Source of the DNA: Nemertoderma westbladi
Lineage: Eukaryota; Xenacoelomorpha; Nemertodermatida; Nemertodermatidae
Length of the DNA stretch: 64,000 nt
Direction: 5' to 3'
Assembly: GCA_032718475.1 (NCBI GenBank)
Contig: JAUCBJ010002907.1
Location: forward strand, 31,356-95,355
Shown: positions 10,441 to 22,468 of the stretch, piece by piece
Layout of the letters: each line of letters starts with the position of its first letter
Position numbering within the stretch: the first letter of the stretch is position 1
Position numbers and translations under genes: made by a program
The notes under the pieces: model-generated
Seen by the model: the letters and a program-made list of their open reading frames with translations, nothing else
The model's database searches: none
Told to the model about the DNA's origin: nothing

Positions 10441-12090
10441 TGTGAATTCAATGCAACCCCCCCTACAGGTGGAACTAGTTTTAGGCTTTGAAATGTAGAT
10501 ATTGAAAAAATTGAGAAATGCCGAAATATTGATGGAAATGTTAATTAATAAATTTTATTAATTGTTTCTCAGTGGGTCACTTGTAAAAAGACCTTTCTTC
10601 TCTATCCTATCCACTCTGGATAACTACAAACCAGTATTAGGCCTTGGTGGGATAAATATTTCTCCATTTGACGCAACACCGCCGCGGCCGCTATGAGGGA
10701 GGTGAATACCGCGGCCGCTCCTAAAGCCGCAGGCCATCGCTAACTATATAGGTTAACTTGGGATTCTGGGGGACTTTTCGATGAAGGAACTGACCAAATT
10801 TTTTTATTTTCTCACCAGGGGAGCGGCTCGGAATTCTAAGATATTAGCAACTCTAACATTATTAAATCTAACCCTTCGACGGACACGGCGGACAAAAAAC
10901 CGTCATTTTTTCGACAATTTTAAAATTTTTTTGAAAGGCGCTCTACAGTGGCTCGAAAAAACCCTAGGTTATTGCTTAGCCGACGCCGGGATACGATAGA
11001 AGGGATTAATTAGTGAATTCGTTTTTTTCTTCAAAAAAGATTACCACGCCTTTTTTCCGAAAATGTCCGTCAAAGTTGAAAAAACGGACAAAATGACTTT
11101 GCGGGATTAGCTATAACTCTGCTAATATTAATCGTACGGGGACGAAAGTAACGCGTTTATAAAGGGGAAGAGTGGTACTACCTTCGTATCGAATGGGGGT
11201 AAGATATTTATTAAAATTTCGGGTGGAAAAAGGGGCTGTAAATTTGTACGTTTTTGTCCGTCTTTTTTGGAAAACTTATTTCCGAAATGTTTAATTCGAC
11301 GACGCGGGTAGGAATCCACTAATTCTTTTATGAAACTCGTAGAAGACCATTGGGGCTACGTTCCTATCGAATGGGGGTACAAAAAATATGTCGGCAATAG
11401 GGGCCAAAAAGGGCCAGAATTTGTAAAGTAGTTTTTATCGAATAATTTTTTATTTTTAACTTTAGTTGGTTAAGGTACATTCTATACAGTCAATATCCAT
11501 ACGGGGAATTCAAATATGCTATCGGTTTTGCTCCAAGGATGATATTAAAAAAATGAGGGCCAAAATTATAATTTCGCGCTTCAAACTTGCTTCGCGGGAA
11601 ATCGTCTAGCTCAAAAACTACTTAACTTACGGGAGATTTGTTTACACAGACTTATAGTGCGTTAAATTATCTATCTAACAGCGTTAATCACAGCGCCGGA
11701 GGTATTATAAAACTGGAGCGGCAGGCGATCGTGTGAAATATAATATTTATAAAAAGGGACGAAAAATTTTTTTTTTTTAACAAATCGCTATTCCATTATA
11801 ATTTAGCGTATTGCGCCAAAAGTACCTGTAAAAAGTATCAAATTAACTCCGCTATCTTTTATCTTAACATATATAATTAAAATTACGAATTTTAAGGGTC
11901 GAAAAATATCGCGTTATTTTGGCCCTTTTTTTAAATTTTTTTGGGGCCAAAAATAACCCCTTCTCAAAAGATTAAGAAAAAAATTACGGCAAAGAATATA
12001 CCAATTTTATTGAATTTGGACCACCAGAACCGAAGTTAGAGCGATTTTAGTGAAAAAATAAAAATAATTTTTTTTGCAAAAAAATTAAGA
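10441..12090. other. Gene-free stretch with twin NotI-like GC islands and a diverged duplication
   Basis: GCGGCCGC occurs twice within 40 bp (about 10682 and 10710) in otherwise AT-rich DNA. A diverged direct repeat containing TATCGAATGGGGGTA occurs near 11187 and 11369, about 180 bp apart, with similar sequence after it (GGGGC...AAATTTGTA). Open frames at 10781-10999 and 11128-11319 lack any recognisable domain. Confidence 0.45.
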
Positions 12091-12091
12091 A

Positions 12092-12170
12092 TGGTCAGGT
12101 CAATATTGGATTTCGAACCCGCGAACTTAGGTTTCATTAACGTGATTGATAACCACTAGACTATGTGACC
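12092..12170 (-). repeat. tRNA-derived relic
   Basis: The minus strand begins GGTCACATAGTCTAGTGGTT, which contains an A-box-like TAGTCTAGTGG, and has a T-loop-like GCGGGTTCGAAATCC near the end. The 3' side ends TTGACC, pairing with GGTCA at the start. The anticodon arm has only about three pairs and the T stem is broken, so it is a tRNA pseudogene or SINE head. Confidence 0.5.
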
Positions 12171-13025
12171 AAGAGAATTTGAAATTTTCGAGTGACTATT
12201 TTTAAACATAAATAACTTCGGTTCTACAGGGCCGTTTAATCTGAAACTTTTTTCATTGAATAGAGGATAGATTGTAGTGTGTGAAATAGGATACAACTTG
12301 GGAAAAGACTTATGTGCACTTAGTGCAAAATGCACTTAAATAGTGAACATTTTTTCGATATTTCAAACACTATTATTTCCAGTTCTATTCATCGTAGAAT
12401 GTTATTTTTTGGATTAAAATGTAGTTTGGAATGATTTCTAACTATAATCGTAACATTTGTTTAACTTTTTATGTCTATAAAGTGACTTAAAATGTCCATG
12501 AATATGGTCCAAAATCGCAAATCTAGATTTATTAAATTGGATTTTTGACACTTTTAGCGACTGACACTTGATCATACACCATCGTAGATCGGTAGAGGAT
12601 AAACATAAGTTTGTTAAATAAGAGCCACCATTACGATCTGCTAAAGTGCATTTGTACAAATAAGTGTGCAAAAGTGCAAATTTTTTAATAAGGTCAAATT
12701 ATATAGTATTGGGTTATTTTCTTTGCAGATACTTTATTTTCATATTAATATGTTGTTTGAACCTTACTGAGCGCATTAGGGGATATGCGTACAAATAACC
12801 GGCCCTTATGAGGCTTCGATTGGGTAAATTAATAAAACATAAGGTTGTATAGTATAATATTCTAAAAACCAGTGTGATATTAAATGCACTTTAAATAATA
12901 AATAGAAATCAAATAACAATTGGACCACACAATTAAAAACTCGCACAATTTTGTACTTATTATATCGCTTCAAATTAATTTAACAGTGGATATTTGGGGG
13001 AAGGGGGAAGTTACAGTGTGCATTC

Positions 13026-13074
13026 GGGGGAAGTTTGGTGAACTGCATTTATGCAGTGAATCCAAACTTCCCCC
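13026..13074. repeat. Hairpin capped with CCCCC/GGGGG
   Basis: An imperfect palindrome: GGGGGAAGTTTGG at 13026-13038 pairs with CCAAACTTCCCCC at the other end, and CTGCAT pairs with ATGCAG across a two-base loop. The arms are about 23 bp with a small internal bulge. No gene was found at 12171-13025 or 13075-14250. Confidence 0.7.
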
Positions 13075-14252
13075 TTTGATATATCATATACTTAAGACAT
13101 GCTAGGGTAACGGGGAAATATTTGTTACTGTCACACTTTGCTTCCATTTATCCTATCCTTTATTATTACCCCAGTCAGATAAGAGATAATAAATCAGTAA
13201 AAACTAAACTAAAATGTCTTTCATGCAAACAAATTTCTAACTAAAGACGGGTGAATGACCATGACCATGGAAATAATTTTAAATATAATTGTATATCAAC
13301 TATTTGGAGAGGCATCCAAGTTAAACCCGAAAACAATTATTTTGTTACATAGTAAATAACGTTGTATGTTCTTCTTCCTCTCATAATAAAATATAAATGA
13401 AATATCTCAGATCGCTATGCCCTGTAACATTTCACAACCAAAATATTTAAGTGTGAAAAGTGTAGGCCTACCACACTCCGCCCAAACAACCGCAAACGCA
13501 TAGCCAACAAATTTAACAAAAGGTTACATACATGTTGGGTTCATGACGAGATGAGTGAAAATTGATCGCGTAATATAAACTAAAAAATTAAGAGACGGGC
13601 TGGCTCTCCTCCACTTTCTTACCCAATGGATATGTTGTTGTAATAATCTAATATTGGGGCGGCTTTCTCTCGGTATTGAGTTTCAATACTAAGCTTGATA
13701 TGGTTTGTTATGGATAATATTAAGATAACTTTATTGACCGTAAAGAATTTAATTACAAGAAATATGAATTCTATTTCAATTAAATGCAATTTATTTTAAA
13801 TATATTAATTATAAAACCTTAATTAGAAAATCAGGTTCAACTTTGCAGCAAGAAATGTATTCTAAATTTTATTAAACTATTTATGACATACGAAAATAAT
13901 GGTATAAATTTGTCACAATAATCCCAAATTCATACCGGACAAGTGCTGAATGTGGGGTGGGCATTCCAAAAGGTCATTAGACCTTGTCCTGGACTTCAGT
14001 ACCCATGGAGTCCTGCTCCAACATTCCTATCATCCCTATAATTATGAAAGCGAAACGCGGATACGTGCGAATCTAATTTGTAAATAATCAGCTATATAGC
14101 CGGTGCCGACAGAGCTGTATATAGTACCGGAGCCGGTGCCGGAGTTCCACAATCACCAATAACTTTACTTTATTTTACATCGATTGGATGGCAGTTCAAA
14201 ATTCCTTCTCAAATAATTTTCAATGCCTGTGAAAAAGCAAAATGTAATTTAG

Positions 14253-14694
14253 AATTTTATCGCTGGCTTTACTAATCTTCATTAGGATGTTAGGACAATT
14301 GCGACCTGGACAATTGCGACCTGGACAATTGCGACCTGGACAATTGCGACCCGGACAATTGCGACCCGGTCAATTGCGACCCATGGTCTTAGAAAAAATT
14401 GATGGGTCGCAATTGTCCGGGTCGCAATTGTCCGGGTCACAATTATCCGGATCCAGATAAAAAGTAATGTATATCATTGAAAATTGCGAGCCGGACAATT
14501 GCGACCCGGACAATTGCGAGCCGGACGATTGCGACCCATAGTTTTATTTAAAAACATGGGTCGCAATTGACCGGGTCGCAATTGTCCGGGTCGCAATTGT
14601 CTGGGTAGCTATTGTCCGGGTCGCAATTGTCCGGACTCCCTTCATTAGTTAGATATGGCATCTAAGGAAGATTAGTAAAGCCAGCGATAAAATT
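14253..14694. mobile_element. Foldback element with 28-bp perfect arms and an alternating 15-bp motif
   Basis: Bases 14253-14280 and 14667-14694 are perfect inverted repeats (core TATCGCTGGCTTTACTAATC). Between them lie blocks of the 15-bp motif GACAATTGCGACC(C/T)G: six forward copies (about 14299-14382), three reverse (about 14402-14453), four forward (about 14483-14540) and five reverse (about 14557-14633). Each forward-reverse pair forms its own hairpin, so two stem-loops sit inside the outer stem. There is no ORF. It is probably a non-autonomous DNA element; no target duplication is obvious. Confidence 0.75.
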
Positions 14695-15439
14695 TTATTA
14701 CTGCGTACGTTTCGGTTTAATAACACAAACAATTATCGATGCTAAAATAATGCGAGCTAGAACTGTCAGACCGGGACTACAAACAATTTAAAAAAAAAAT
14801 TTACAAAAAGCAGAACATTTAGCGACAACTAAGAAGAAAATCAGTCAGGATTTAAATAGTACCGTAGCTATGAATAGGGATTATATTGAAAAGAGGCCTA
14901 TCAACAAAAACTATCTTTACTACAGGAGTATGAGTGGAATATAAGTAATGAGATCATACTTGACAGAATGATTGAAAACTGCTGAGTCAACGGTTGGACT
15001 AAAACGGCCTGTTGAGTAAGAGATGCCAGTGATGCTTTGCATATTGCAAAATGTCTAAGTCCAATATAGGAGTCAGTACAGACACCACTGGAAAAGTAGT
15101 AATATTCACACGCATGTGTTGGGGCAATTTGTCTTTATAACTAAAATTGAAGAAATATAGCAAGGCGGGTTAAATATAAATACTATACGTAATAATTGAA
15201 TGTGACCAACGTAATTAATTTAGCTTTCACCAATAAACCATGATGGGTAGTTAAAGGGTAGTTCAGAGATAAGATTTCGGCTTTCTGGAGAATTTTCACT
15301 ACAAATGGAATATTCAAGTTCAAATTCACCTCTATATATTGTATACAAATATTTAATTATGTGCAATTTAAAAACAAGCTGTTGCAATGGCAAACTCACA
15401 TCTCTCTAGGGGTCCTACTCTACTGGCCCTTTTCAACTT
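14695..15439. other. Gene-free stretch
   Basis: No supported gene, tandem repeat or transposon domain was seen. Confidence 0.5.
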
Positions 15440-15443
15440 TTAA

Positions 15444-16883
15444 CCCTATTAGTACCGGGCTATAAAATGTTGTACAAATACCGGGGGGGGGGGGGGGGGG
15501 GGGTCATATTGACCCCCCCCCCATCTAAAATCTACAAATTTTTACGGAAACGTTTGATTTTTTGTTTGTACGTAGGTATCACTAGTCTGGATACGACCGA
15601 AAAAAATTTTTTTCGAAAAAATGTACTGGGGTGGTTATATTGCAGCACCAAAATTACAAGTAGTGCACAATTTTCACAAAATTTGAAAGTTACATTTTTC
15701 GGCTAATTGCTTTTCAATACAGGTTTTCTGGGGCGCAAAATAGATTGGAAAATATTTAAAAATAACATGGTTACTATAAATGGCTGTTTAGTCCTCTCTG
15801 CGTAGGAAAAAAATGAAAAAGACAAGTAACCAGCACTTTTCAGTTGAACACAAAATTTATAAGTCACTTATACGATGCTATAAATTCACATTTTTAGGTT
15901 TTGATTTTTTTCGATTTTTTTCACATTTTTAGATTTTTGGGCGCTGATTCTAATGGAATACATTTCTAATATGCCAGATCATTGCAACTTGTATTTTTCG
16001 GCGTAATTTGGCAAAGTTTGGTGCTAGCACCAAATTTCGTACCAATCACCAAAAAGTACAAGTTTGCGATGTCCAGTGCTGTTTTATTGATTCCATCGGA
16101 TTCAGGACCCTCGCAAACCCGTATAACGCAAGAAACAAGATAATACTATCTTCTGATCAATTTGCTTATTTTCCAAAATTTGGTGCTGGCACAACAATTT
16201 TCACCCACCGGCAAAAAATACAAGTTTGAAAACTCTTATGAAATTTTTACTGATTCCATTGAATTCAGAACCCTCACAAACCCGTATAACGCAAGAAACA
16301 AGGTGACACAATCAATTGATATATTTGATGGTTTTCAAAATTTGGTGCTAGCACCACATTTTGCACCCACTTACGAAAAATACAAGTTTGAAATGTCTAG
16401 TTCAATAAATATATATTCCATTGAATTCAGAACAGCCATAAACCTCTAAAACGCAAGAAATAAATTGTCACAAGCAATTTTATATATTGAATGGATTTTC
16501 AAAATTTGGTGCTGGCACCAAAATTTGGCACCCGTCGAAAAAAACAAGTTTGAAATATCTAAATCAATTTATATGAATTCTATCCAATTGCTAACACCAA
16601 AAAACTGGTGTAAATCAAAAATAGAGATGTTTCAATTCATATTTAATGAAATGTAATTTTCAAAAAACGTCTCAAAAAAAGTGCCAAAAGTAGTGTTAAA
16701 ATATGGTGCTATAACTCGAAAACTACCCAATATTTTTTAAAACGGTTTTCACTACTAGGAAGACAATAGATTTTTAGGAAAAGTCATAAAATTTCAGATA
16801 CTCTACTGCGTTTGTTTCAGAATTAAAATAAAAAAACCACGGGGGGGGGGGGGGTCATATTGACCCCCCCGGGTTTAATAGGG
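15444..16883. mobile_element. Non-autonomous piggyBac-like element, copy 1, flanked by TTAA
   Basis: The element starts CCCTATTAGTACC and ends GGGTTTAATAGGG, and is flanked by TTAA at 15440-15443 and 16884-16887. The TTAA duplication with CCC...GGG ends is the hallmark of piggyBac-type insertion. Just inside each end is a long G run followed by GTCATATTGAC and a C run, a subterminal hairpin. The interior has about four imperfect tandem units of about 160 bp (starting near 16015, 16178, 16338 and 16500), each with AATTTGGTGCTAGCACC and ACAAGTTTGAAA. No transposase is encoded; short open frames follow the repeat. A second copy in opposite orientation lies at 42.5-46.9 kb. Confidence 0.85.
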
Positions 16884-17109
16884 TTAATGAATGGGAACTC
16901 AAACGGATTCTGGTAAATGCAACACGAAGGTAATCAGGTATGTAAATGTTTGATTTATATGCACGATGTTGAGTTAATGAGGGTTAATAAGAGTCCTATA
17001 TAAAGTAAACTTACTCGCACTTAGGTTTACTTAAAATTCTACTACTACTACTACTAATATAATCGCCTATATAGCTGTATTGATATGCTACACTGGCTTG
17101 ACATACATA

Positions 17110-17300
17110 TTTATGCCACCACCACCATGCAAATCTTCAATTGACATGCCCCAATGCAGCGTTCATTAAGAATGCTATGCCGGCTTATCAACAAAATTGC
17201 CCCACCAAAACTCCCTATCCCCAATGACTTTCGCGAGATTATCCGCATCTTCAAGCCAGTGTCCTTTAAGTTGCGTCCAAGGACAACTCTACTACAGGAC
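17110..17300 (-). pseudogene. LINE family B, 3'-terminal fragment
   Basis: The reverse complement matches the C-terminal codons and 3' tail of the copy at 2.0-3.1 kb, including the TTGATAAGCCGGCATAGCAT region and the TGCATGGTGGTGGTGG end. The 5' side is truncated near 17300, the usual outcome of incomplete reverse transcription. A CTA trinucleotide repeat lies at 17039-17056. Confidence 0.8.
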
Positions 17301-17469
17301 TGGCCTAGGCTAAATTCGGACTCAGCTAGCTAAGTCTGGTTTTCATTAAAGGTACCGGTACTCCAGTAGGTACTTTACTATTGCTGCAGTACTGCAGTAA
17401 CCTGGTGGGGTGGTAGTACAAATTAGTACTAGTAGTAATACAGTATTTGTAAGGGGATTCAATTCCGTG

Positions 17470-18155
17470 CATTACCCACCCAAAATGCGACTAGTGGCAC
17501 TTTACCAATATAGTTGGCGATGTGAGATTACCAATAATAATCTCACCTCATAACCAACTGGGGGGGCGATACACGCCGTAAGCCACAGAGAGAGGTGAGA
17601 GGTCAAACCACCTCAGAGGGAGAAACCAGCTAGTGAGGCTAGCACCAAGGGGAAACACCAACAGGTAGTGGCGAAGTGACAATTAGTATATAAGCCAATG
17701 GTGGGCAGGAAAGCACATTGGGGAGGACAAGAGCGCATCCATTGGGTATTAGAGGCCGCCCAGTAGTGTAGGGCTAAAACCAATATGTGTCAATGATATA
17801 ACTCCTGTAATCACTGATTATTAGTTAGTTGATTCCCTTACGGTTGTGAGACTGGAATAGTTTTTGACCGTCGTTACCGTTACTGTTTGTATTGCATATT
17901 ATTATATTCAGACTGTGCTATTATCAACTGCTGTGATTATCAACACTGACAATTTAACTCTCTGTTTTTCAATATGTTGGCCTAACATATCCAGCAGTCA
18001 GCCAGCAGCTTACGAACGCGACGACGCGTACAACCTACACCGGTCGGGAGCTGATACTGTCAACTCCGTCAGCCCCGTCACAGTATTATAGTTTAAGCTA
18101 CTACGGTATTAACAATAATATTAATATTATTATTCCTTTCCTTTTGTGTTTTGAG
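17470..18155 (+). promoter_or_regulatory. Possible TATA-containing promoter and 5' leader for the THAP-like ORF
   Basis: TATATAAG lies at 17687-17694, about 460 bp before the ATG at 18156. Sequence around it is less AT-rich than its surroundings and has several GTGAG/CACC words and a short stem (GTGAGATTACC/GGTAATCTCAC-like) near 17522. It could equally be part of a retrotransposon LTR. The assignment is tentative. Confidence 0.3.
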
Positions 18156-18413
18156 ATGCCTAATCACTCTATTGTGTACGGTTGCAATAGCAATTATAAA
18201 TCGACCGGTGTCAAGGTTGGAACTGTTAAATTTCCGGCGAAGGATCCTGAGTGTCAGGTGTGGATAAATGCGTTTCCTCCCCGGAAAGATCACAATAACC
18301 GGCCATTCATATACGGAACAAATTCCTTTGTCTGTGTGAAACATTCACCAGGTTTCTCTTATGATGAGGCTGCTGTTCCTAAATACAAAGTACCTGGTTT
18401 TGTGCAGCCCTAG
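18156..18413 (+). CDS. THAP-like zinc-finger ORF, short, first zinc ligand replaced
   Basis: The ATG at 18156 opens an 85-residue frame starting MPNHSIVYGCNSNYKSTG, followed by VKFPAKDPE, a conserved-type Trp (VWINAFPP) and VCVKH. In THAP domains, which are C2CH zinc-dependent DNA-binding modules of about 80-90 residues, the order is C-x(2-4)-C, a KFP...W core and C-x2-H. Here C-x2-H is present (CVKH) but the first Cys is Ser (NHS). That suggests a decayed or diverged domain. The frame ends shortly after the domain with no effector region. THAP domains occur in host regulators and in P-element-like transposases; nothing here tells which. No intron is needed. Confidence 0.5.
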   Translation: MPNHSIVYGCNSNYKSTGVKVGTVKFPAKDPECQVWINAFPPRKDHNNRPFIYGTNSFVCVKHSPGFSYDEAAVPKYKVPGFVQP

Positions 18414-18925
18414 GATGTGTGAATTTGTGCATGATTTTAAATTTATAAAAAAATTACATGTACATACCATGCTGCATTATCCTTGAGGTTTAATATAAAA
18501 TTACTAGACTGTTTGAGCATGATAATTAGAGCGCACAACTTAAATCAATCAGTAATAATTAATTCTGAAAGGTGTCAGAATATTGGTATTAGATCAATAG
18601 ATCAAGAAGTGTTTAAGATAAATTTAAATAACATTATCCCCCCAAACCTACAAGTATAAACTATAACAATCTGACCAATAGACAATGAGTTAGTGCGTTT
18701 AGAAGGACCTTTTTCTAAGTGACCAAAAATATAATTTGAAATGAAATAACCGAGTATATTTCGGGCAACAGCCCTTTATCAACTCAATTCAGTTAAACTG
18801 CATGCAGGTGTAAAGTACAGAAGTACATACAGAACTAAACTACTGTAGGACTAAACTACTACAGGACAGCCTGTGATTCCTTACCGGTAAGTACTACTAG
18901 TATCGGCATGCTGCATTGCAGCTGC
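18414..18925. other. Gene-free stretch
   Basis: AT-rich downstream sequence with no supported feature. Confidence 0.5.
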
Positions 18926-19445
18926 ATTTTTAAGAATGCTGTGCCGGCTTGTCGACAAAATTGCGCCGCCACAACTCCCTATCACCCATGACATTTGCTA
19001 GATCATCCGCATCTTTAAGGCCAGTGTCCTTTAAGATGCGTCTCAAGAAAGTCATGGGCTGTCCACCATGCTTATTCACTCCATGAGGCTGCCAAAGTAC
19101 AAGATTATGCACTGGCTGGTCCTCATGGCGAAAGCAATGTCCTGCAAAGCGGAGGCGATTTTGTTCTAGTGTCAAGCTTGGGGGAACCAATGAGACACCT
19201 CCAATGTTATATAGTGTCTGGTTGGAGATGTGTGCATTTTACTTGACACAATGAACCCGGCGTAGCATTCTTGTGAATGTGCCATCCAGAGATTTGGTGT
19301 CCTCAGCAGTTAGAGCCCAGCATGGACTCCCGTAGAGGAGTACTGGAACTACTGCTGCTCTAAATAATCGGACCTTAAGTTCCCGATTAATTCTCGGTGA
19401 CTTCCAAATCCTGGAAAGCCTATTCAAGGCTGCCCATGCCTTTCC
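18926..19445 (-). pseudogene. LINE family B, 5'-truncated C-terminal fragment
   Basis: Minus-strand frames at 19427-19239 (LSRIWKSPRINRELKVRLF, then VPVLLYGSPCWALTAEDTK) and 19190-18930 (LRFAGHCFRHEDQPVHNLVL, ending near the KPAQHS stop) are two parts of the same protein separated by a frameshift at 19200-19238. It is the same family as the 2.0-kb, 17.1-kb and 31.1-kb copies. RT catalytic motifs are absent. Confidence 0.85.
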
Positions 19446-19549
19446 CTTACGAAATCATAGCTAGCAATGTTATTGGCATGGTGCTACATCCAGACAAGTC
19501 GCGGTTGATTACATCTTCTACACTTATTGAAGACCAGCAGCAAGACAAC

Positions 19550-20310
19550 CTTGATAGTGTTGTGGTGAAGTTCTAAAGTGTGATCCACACACGTTTCTGG
19601 GAAGTCAGATTTCTCTGGACCCTATCCTGAAACAGATCGAAAATATATTAACAGTCGAGCATCAACCTGCTACCAATACTCTACATTTCTAACCAAAAAC
19701 TGCGATGCTCCAGTCAGTGTGACAAGCTGCTCTAAACTCGTCACTCCTATACGGCTGCGAGACCTGGTGGTCCAAAGACTTAAAACAGATTACTCAGTTT
19801 TTCAATAAAATAACCAAACATCTACTGGGCGTTCGACAGACCACCCCCAATATGTTAGCATACATCGAGCTCGCTCGCTCGCACAGTGGGCCAGGGGTGG
19901 CCAAAATACCCTAAAATGAAGTTTGTTTTAGTGGTTTGAAACATATCCTATCTTGTAGACCACAACAAGTACATCAATGTACTTACTAATTACTACTTAC
20001 TAATTATATATATGTACTGTATATGTATATTACATCTTTATCGTTGAGTCGGACATTGTCACGCTCTCGGTAAAGTTGTACATGTACATAGTGTAATTAC
20101 GTTTTATATTGGTATTAGGTTAGCGTAGTGTAATATTGTATTTGTAACCAAGTAACATAAAGGACCCCCTTGGAAATAAGCTGCAAAGCTTTAGGGGTAA
20201 TCCTATATGTTATGTTGGACAATACCTTTATACCGGTACATTGTTTGGTGTATTTGTTATTGTTTTTACATAATGTATAAATAAATCTATCTATCTATAA
20301 TGGGATTCTA
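19550..20310 (+). pseudogene. LINE fragment D: RT C-terminus and 3' tail ending in a TCTA repeat
   Basis: One forward frame reads LGSQISLDPILKQIENI near 19597 and then SLLYGCETWWSKDLKQITQF and LLGVRQTTPNMLAYIEL near 19733-19870. These are typical CR1-like post-RT sequences (LGV-x-TP). Stops interrupt both parts. Sequence at about 20150-20310 (GCTGCAAAGCTTTAGGGGTA and ending in ATCTATCTATCTATAA) looks like a LINE 3' end primed at a microsatellite. Whether body and tail are one insertion is uncertain. Confidence 0.6.
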
Positions 20311-20639
20311 CTTCAGCTTAGTTGTTATTTGTGATCAGTGATGGGCTGAAAATTTAATCAGCTCTCTAAGCTGGAATATAAAACAAATGGCCATAGAAAC
20401 CAGGTTAGTTGCCTCAATGTAAAACTCTGTTGCTTACCATGATTGGCTGATATTATCATGAAAGCAAAAACCCTTGGCCCTTAGTATAAATCAACACCCT
20501 TGCAGTATGATTCATCATTCATTAGGAGCAACAATTATTCAATGTAATATGAATAAGTTATTTTATGATAAAAATCTCAAATACATTCTGCAAAATACTG
20601 TGAGACTTATTCACTCACAAAGTTTGGTAAACAAATTGC
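20311..20639. other. Gene-free stretch
   Basis: No supported feature. A short open frame at 20474-20683 runs into the satellite and is not considered real. Confidence 0.5.
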
Positions 20640-20749
20640 TCATAATATTTTGTGCCATGCTAAACACATGTGCCACATGCTAAAAGTGGCACCTATGTGC
20701 CACTAGAGAATTCTAAACCGTTTGTAATAGAATCAGCACCTTTGAAAAC
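20640..20749. repeat. Left half of a 158-bp satellite unit, split by the MULE insertion
   Basis: The sequence TGTGCCATGCTAAACACATG through AATCAGCACCTTTGAAAAC matches the satellite at 27.6-28.1 kb in the same orientation. The unit stops at TTGAAAAC (20742-20749) and resumes after the transposon at 27601. Confidence 0.85.
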
Positions 20750-22066
20750 GGTTATATTGAAAAATATCGACACATGAAAAATATCGAGAGTAAAAATAAC
20801 GCGAGTAAAAATAACGAGTGTTGAAAAATAACGATAATATCGAGAGTTCAAAAAATATCGAGAGTAAAAATATCGAGTGTAAAAATATAGAGAGTAAAAA
20901 TAACGAGTGTTGAAAAATATCGAGAGTAAAAATATCGAGTGTTGAAAAATATCGAGAGTAAAAATATCGAGAGTAAAAACATCGAGTGTTGAAAAATATC
21001 GAGAGTAAAAATATCGAGTGTTGAAAAATATCGAGAGTAAAATATTGAGTGTTGAAAAATATCGAGAGTAAAAATATTGAGTGTTGAAAAATATCGAGAG
21101 TAAAAATATCGAGTGTTGAAAAATATCGAGAGTAAAAATATCGAGTGTTGAAAAATATCGAGAGTAAAAATATCGAGTGTTGAAAAATATCGAGTGATGA
21201 ATAATATCGAGAGTAAAAATATCGAGTGTTGAAAAATATCGAGAGTAAAAATATCGAGTGTTGAAAAATATCGAGTGTTGAAAAATATCGAGAGTAAAAA
21301 TATCGAGTGTTGAAAAATATCGAGAGTAAAAATATCGAGAGTAAAAACATCGAGTGTTGAAAAATATCGAGAGTAAAAATATCGAGTGTTGAAAAATATC
21401 GAGAGTAAAAATATCGAGTGTTGAAAAATATCGAGAGTAAAAATATTGAGTGTTGAAAAATATCGAGAGTAAAAATAATGAGTGTTGAAAAATATCGAGA
21501 GTAAAAATATCGAGTGTTGAAAAATATCGAGAGTAAAAATATTGAGTGTTGAAAAATATCGAGAGTAAAAATAACGAGTGTTGAAAAATATCGAGTGTGT
21601 AAAAATATCGAGTGTTGAAAAATATCGAGTGTTGAAAAATATCGAGAGTAAAAATAAAGAGTGTTGAAAAATATCGAGTGTTGAAAAATATCGAGAGTAA
21701 AAATATCGAGTGTTGAAAAATATCAAGTGTTGAAAAATATTGAGAGTAAAATTATCGAGTGTTGAAAAATATCGAGAGTAAAAATAACAAGGGTTGAAAA
21801 ATATCGAGTGTTGAAACATATCGAGAGTAAAAATATCGAGAGTAAAAATATCGAGTGTTGAAAAATATCGAGAGTAAAAATATTGAGAGTTGAAAAATAT
21901 CGAGAGAAAAAATATTGGTGATGAAAAATATCGAGAGTAAAAATATCGAGTGTTGAAAAATATCGAGAGTAATAATAACGAGTGCTGAAAAATATCGAGA
22001 GTAAAAATATCGAGAGTAAAAATATTGAGTGTTGAAAAATATCGAGAGTAAGAATCATTCGTGATA
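20750..22066. repeat. Left TIR: array of a 32-bp repeat
   Basis: Units alternate GAGAGTAAAAATATC (15 bp) and GAGTGTTGAAAAATATC (17 bp), with occasional doubling of one half-unit. Outer units are more diverged (AACGCGAG, AACGAGTG) than inner ones. Long open frames on the minus strand are repeat artefacts. Confidence 0.9.
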
Positions 22067-22468
22067 AAAATAGGAGGGGATTACCAGGTGTTCCATTTTA
22101 ATATTTAACAACAATTATTATAAGATTTAGTGTGTAAAATATGCAAATGGTAATTGTATAATGAAAGCTACATATTATTATATTAAATACAAACGGTCCC
22201 AAATTAAATTGATCAAACTAAAGTTATTGAAAATATGAATGAATGCAAATTTATTATATTAAATACATACGGTTAAAAAATTAAATTGAACAAACTAAAG
22301 TAATGGAAAATATGAATGAATGCAAAGTAACTTATTAAATAAATCTCAGTTTAAAGAGTTTAGTGTATATCTTGTATTTTTTTTAATTGAAACAATATTG
22401 AGTAATTTTGTATACAGTAGTTTAGGCCTAGAGTTGTGTACAGAGTGTATCTTAGTAAAGAAACTATC
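22067..22468. repeat. MULE internal spacer with a 76-bp tandem duplication
   Basis: Two copies of a unit containing TATTATATTAAATACA and GAAAATATGAATGAATGCAAA occur at about 22177-22252 and 22253-22328. No gene lies between the left TIR and the transposase end. Confidence 0.65.

Noticed and set aside
12092-12170. Functional tRNA gene
   Set aside because: Broken T stem and no proper anticodon stem; listed only as a tRNA relic.
16008-16656. Overlapping ORFs inside the piggyBac-like element as a transposase
   Set aside because: They follow the tandem units of about 160 bp and lack any DDE or DDD motif.
20733-22058. Large ORFs in the left array (FNTRYFYSRYFSTLDIF repeats)
   Set aside because: They are translations of the 32-bp TIR array; the same peptide appears from the right array on the other strand.
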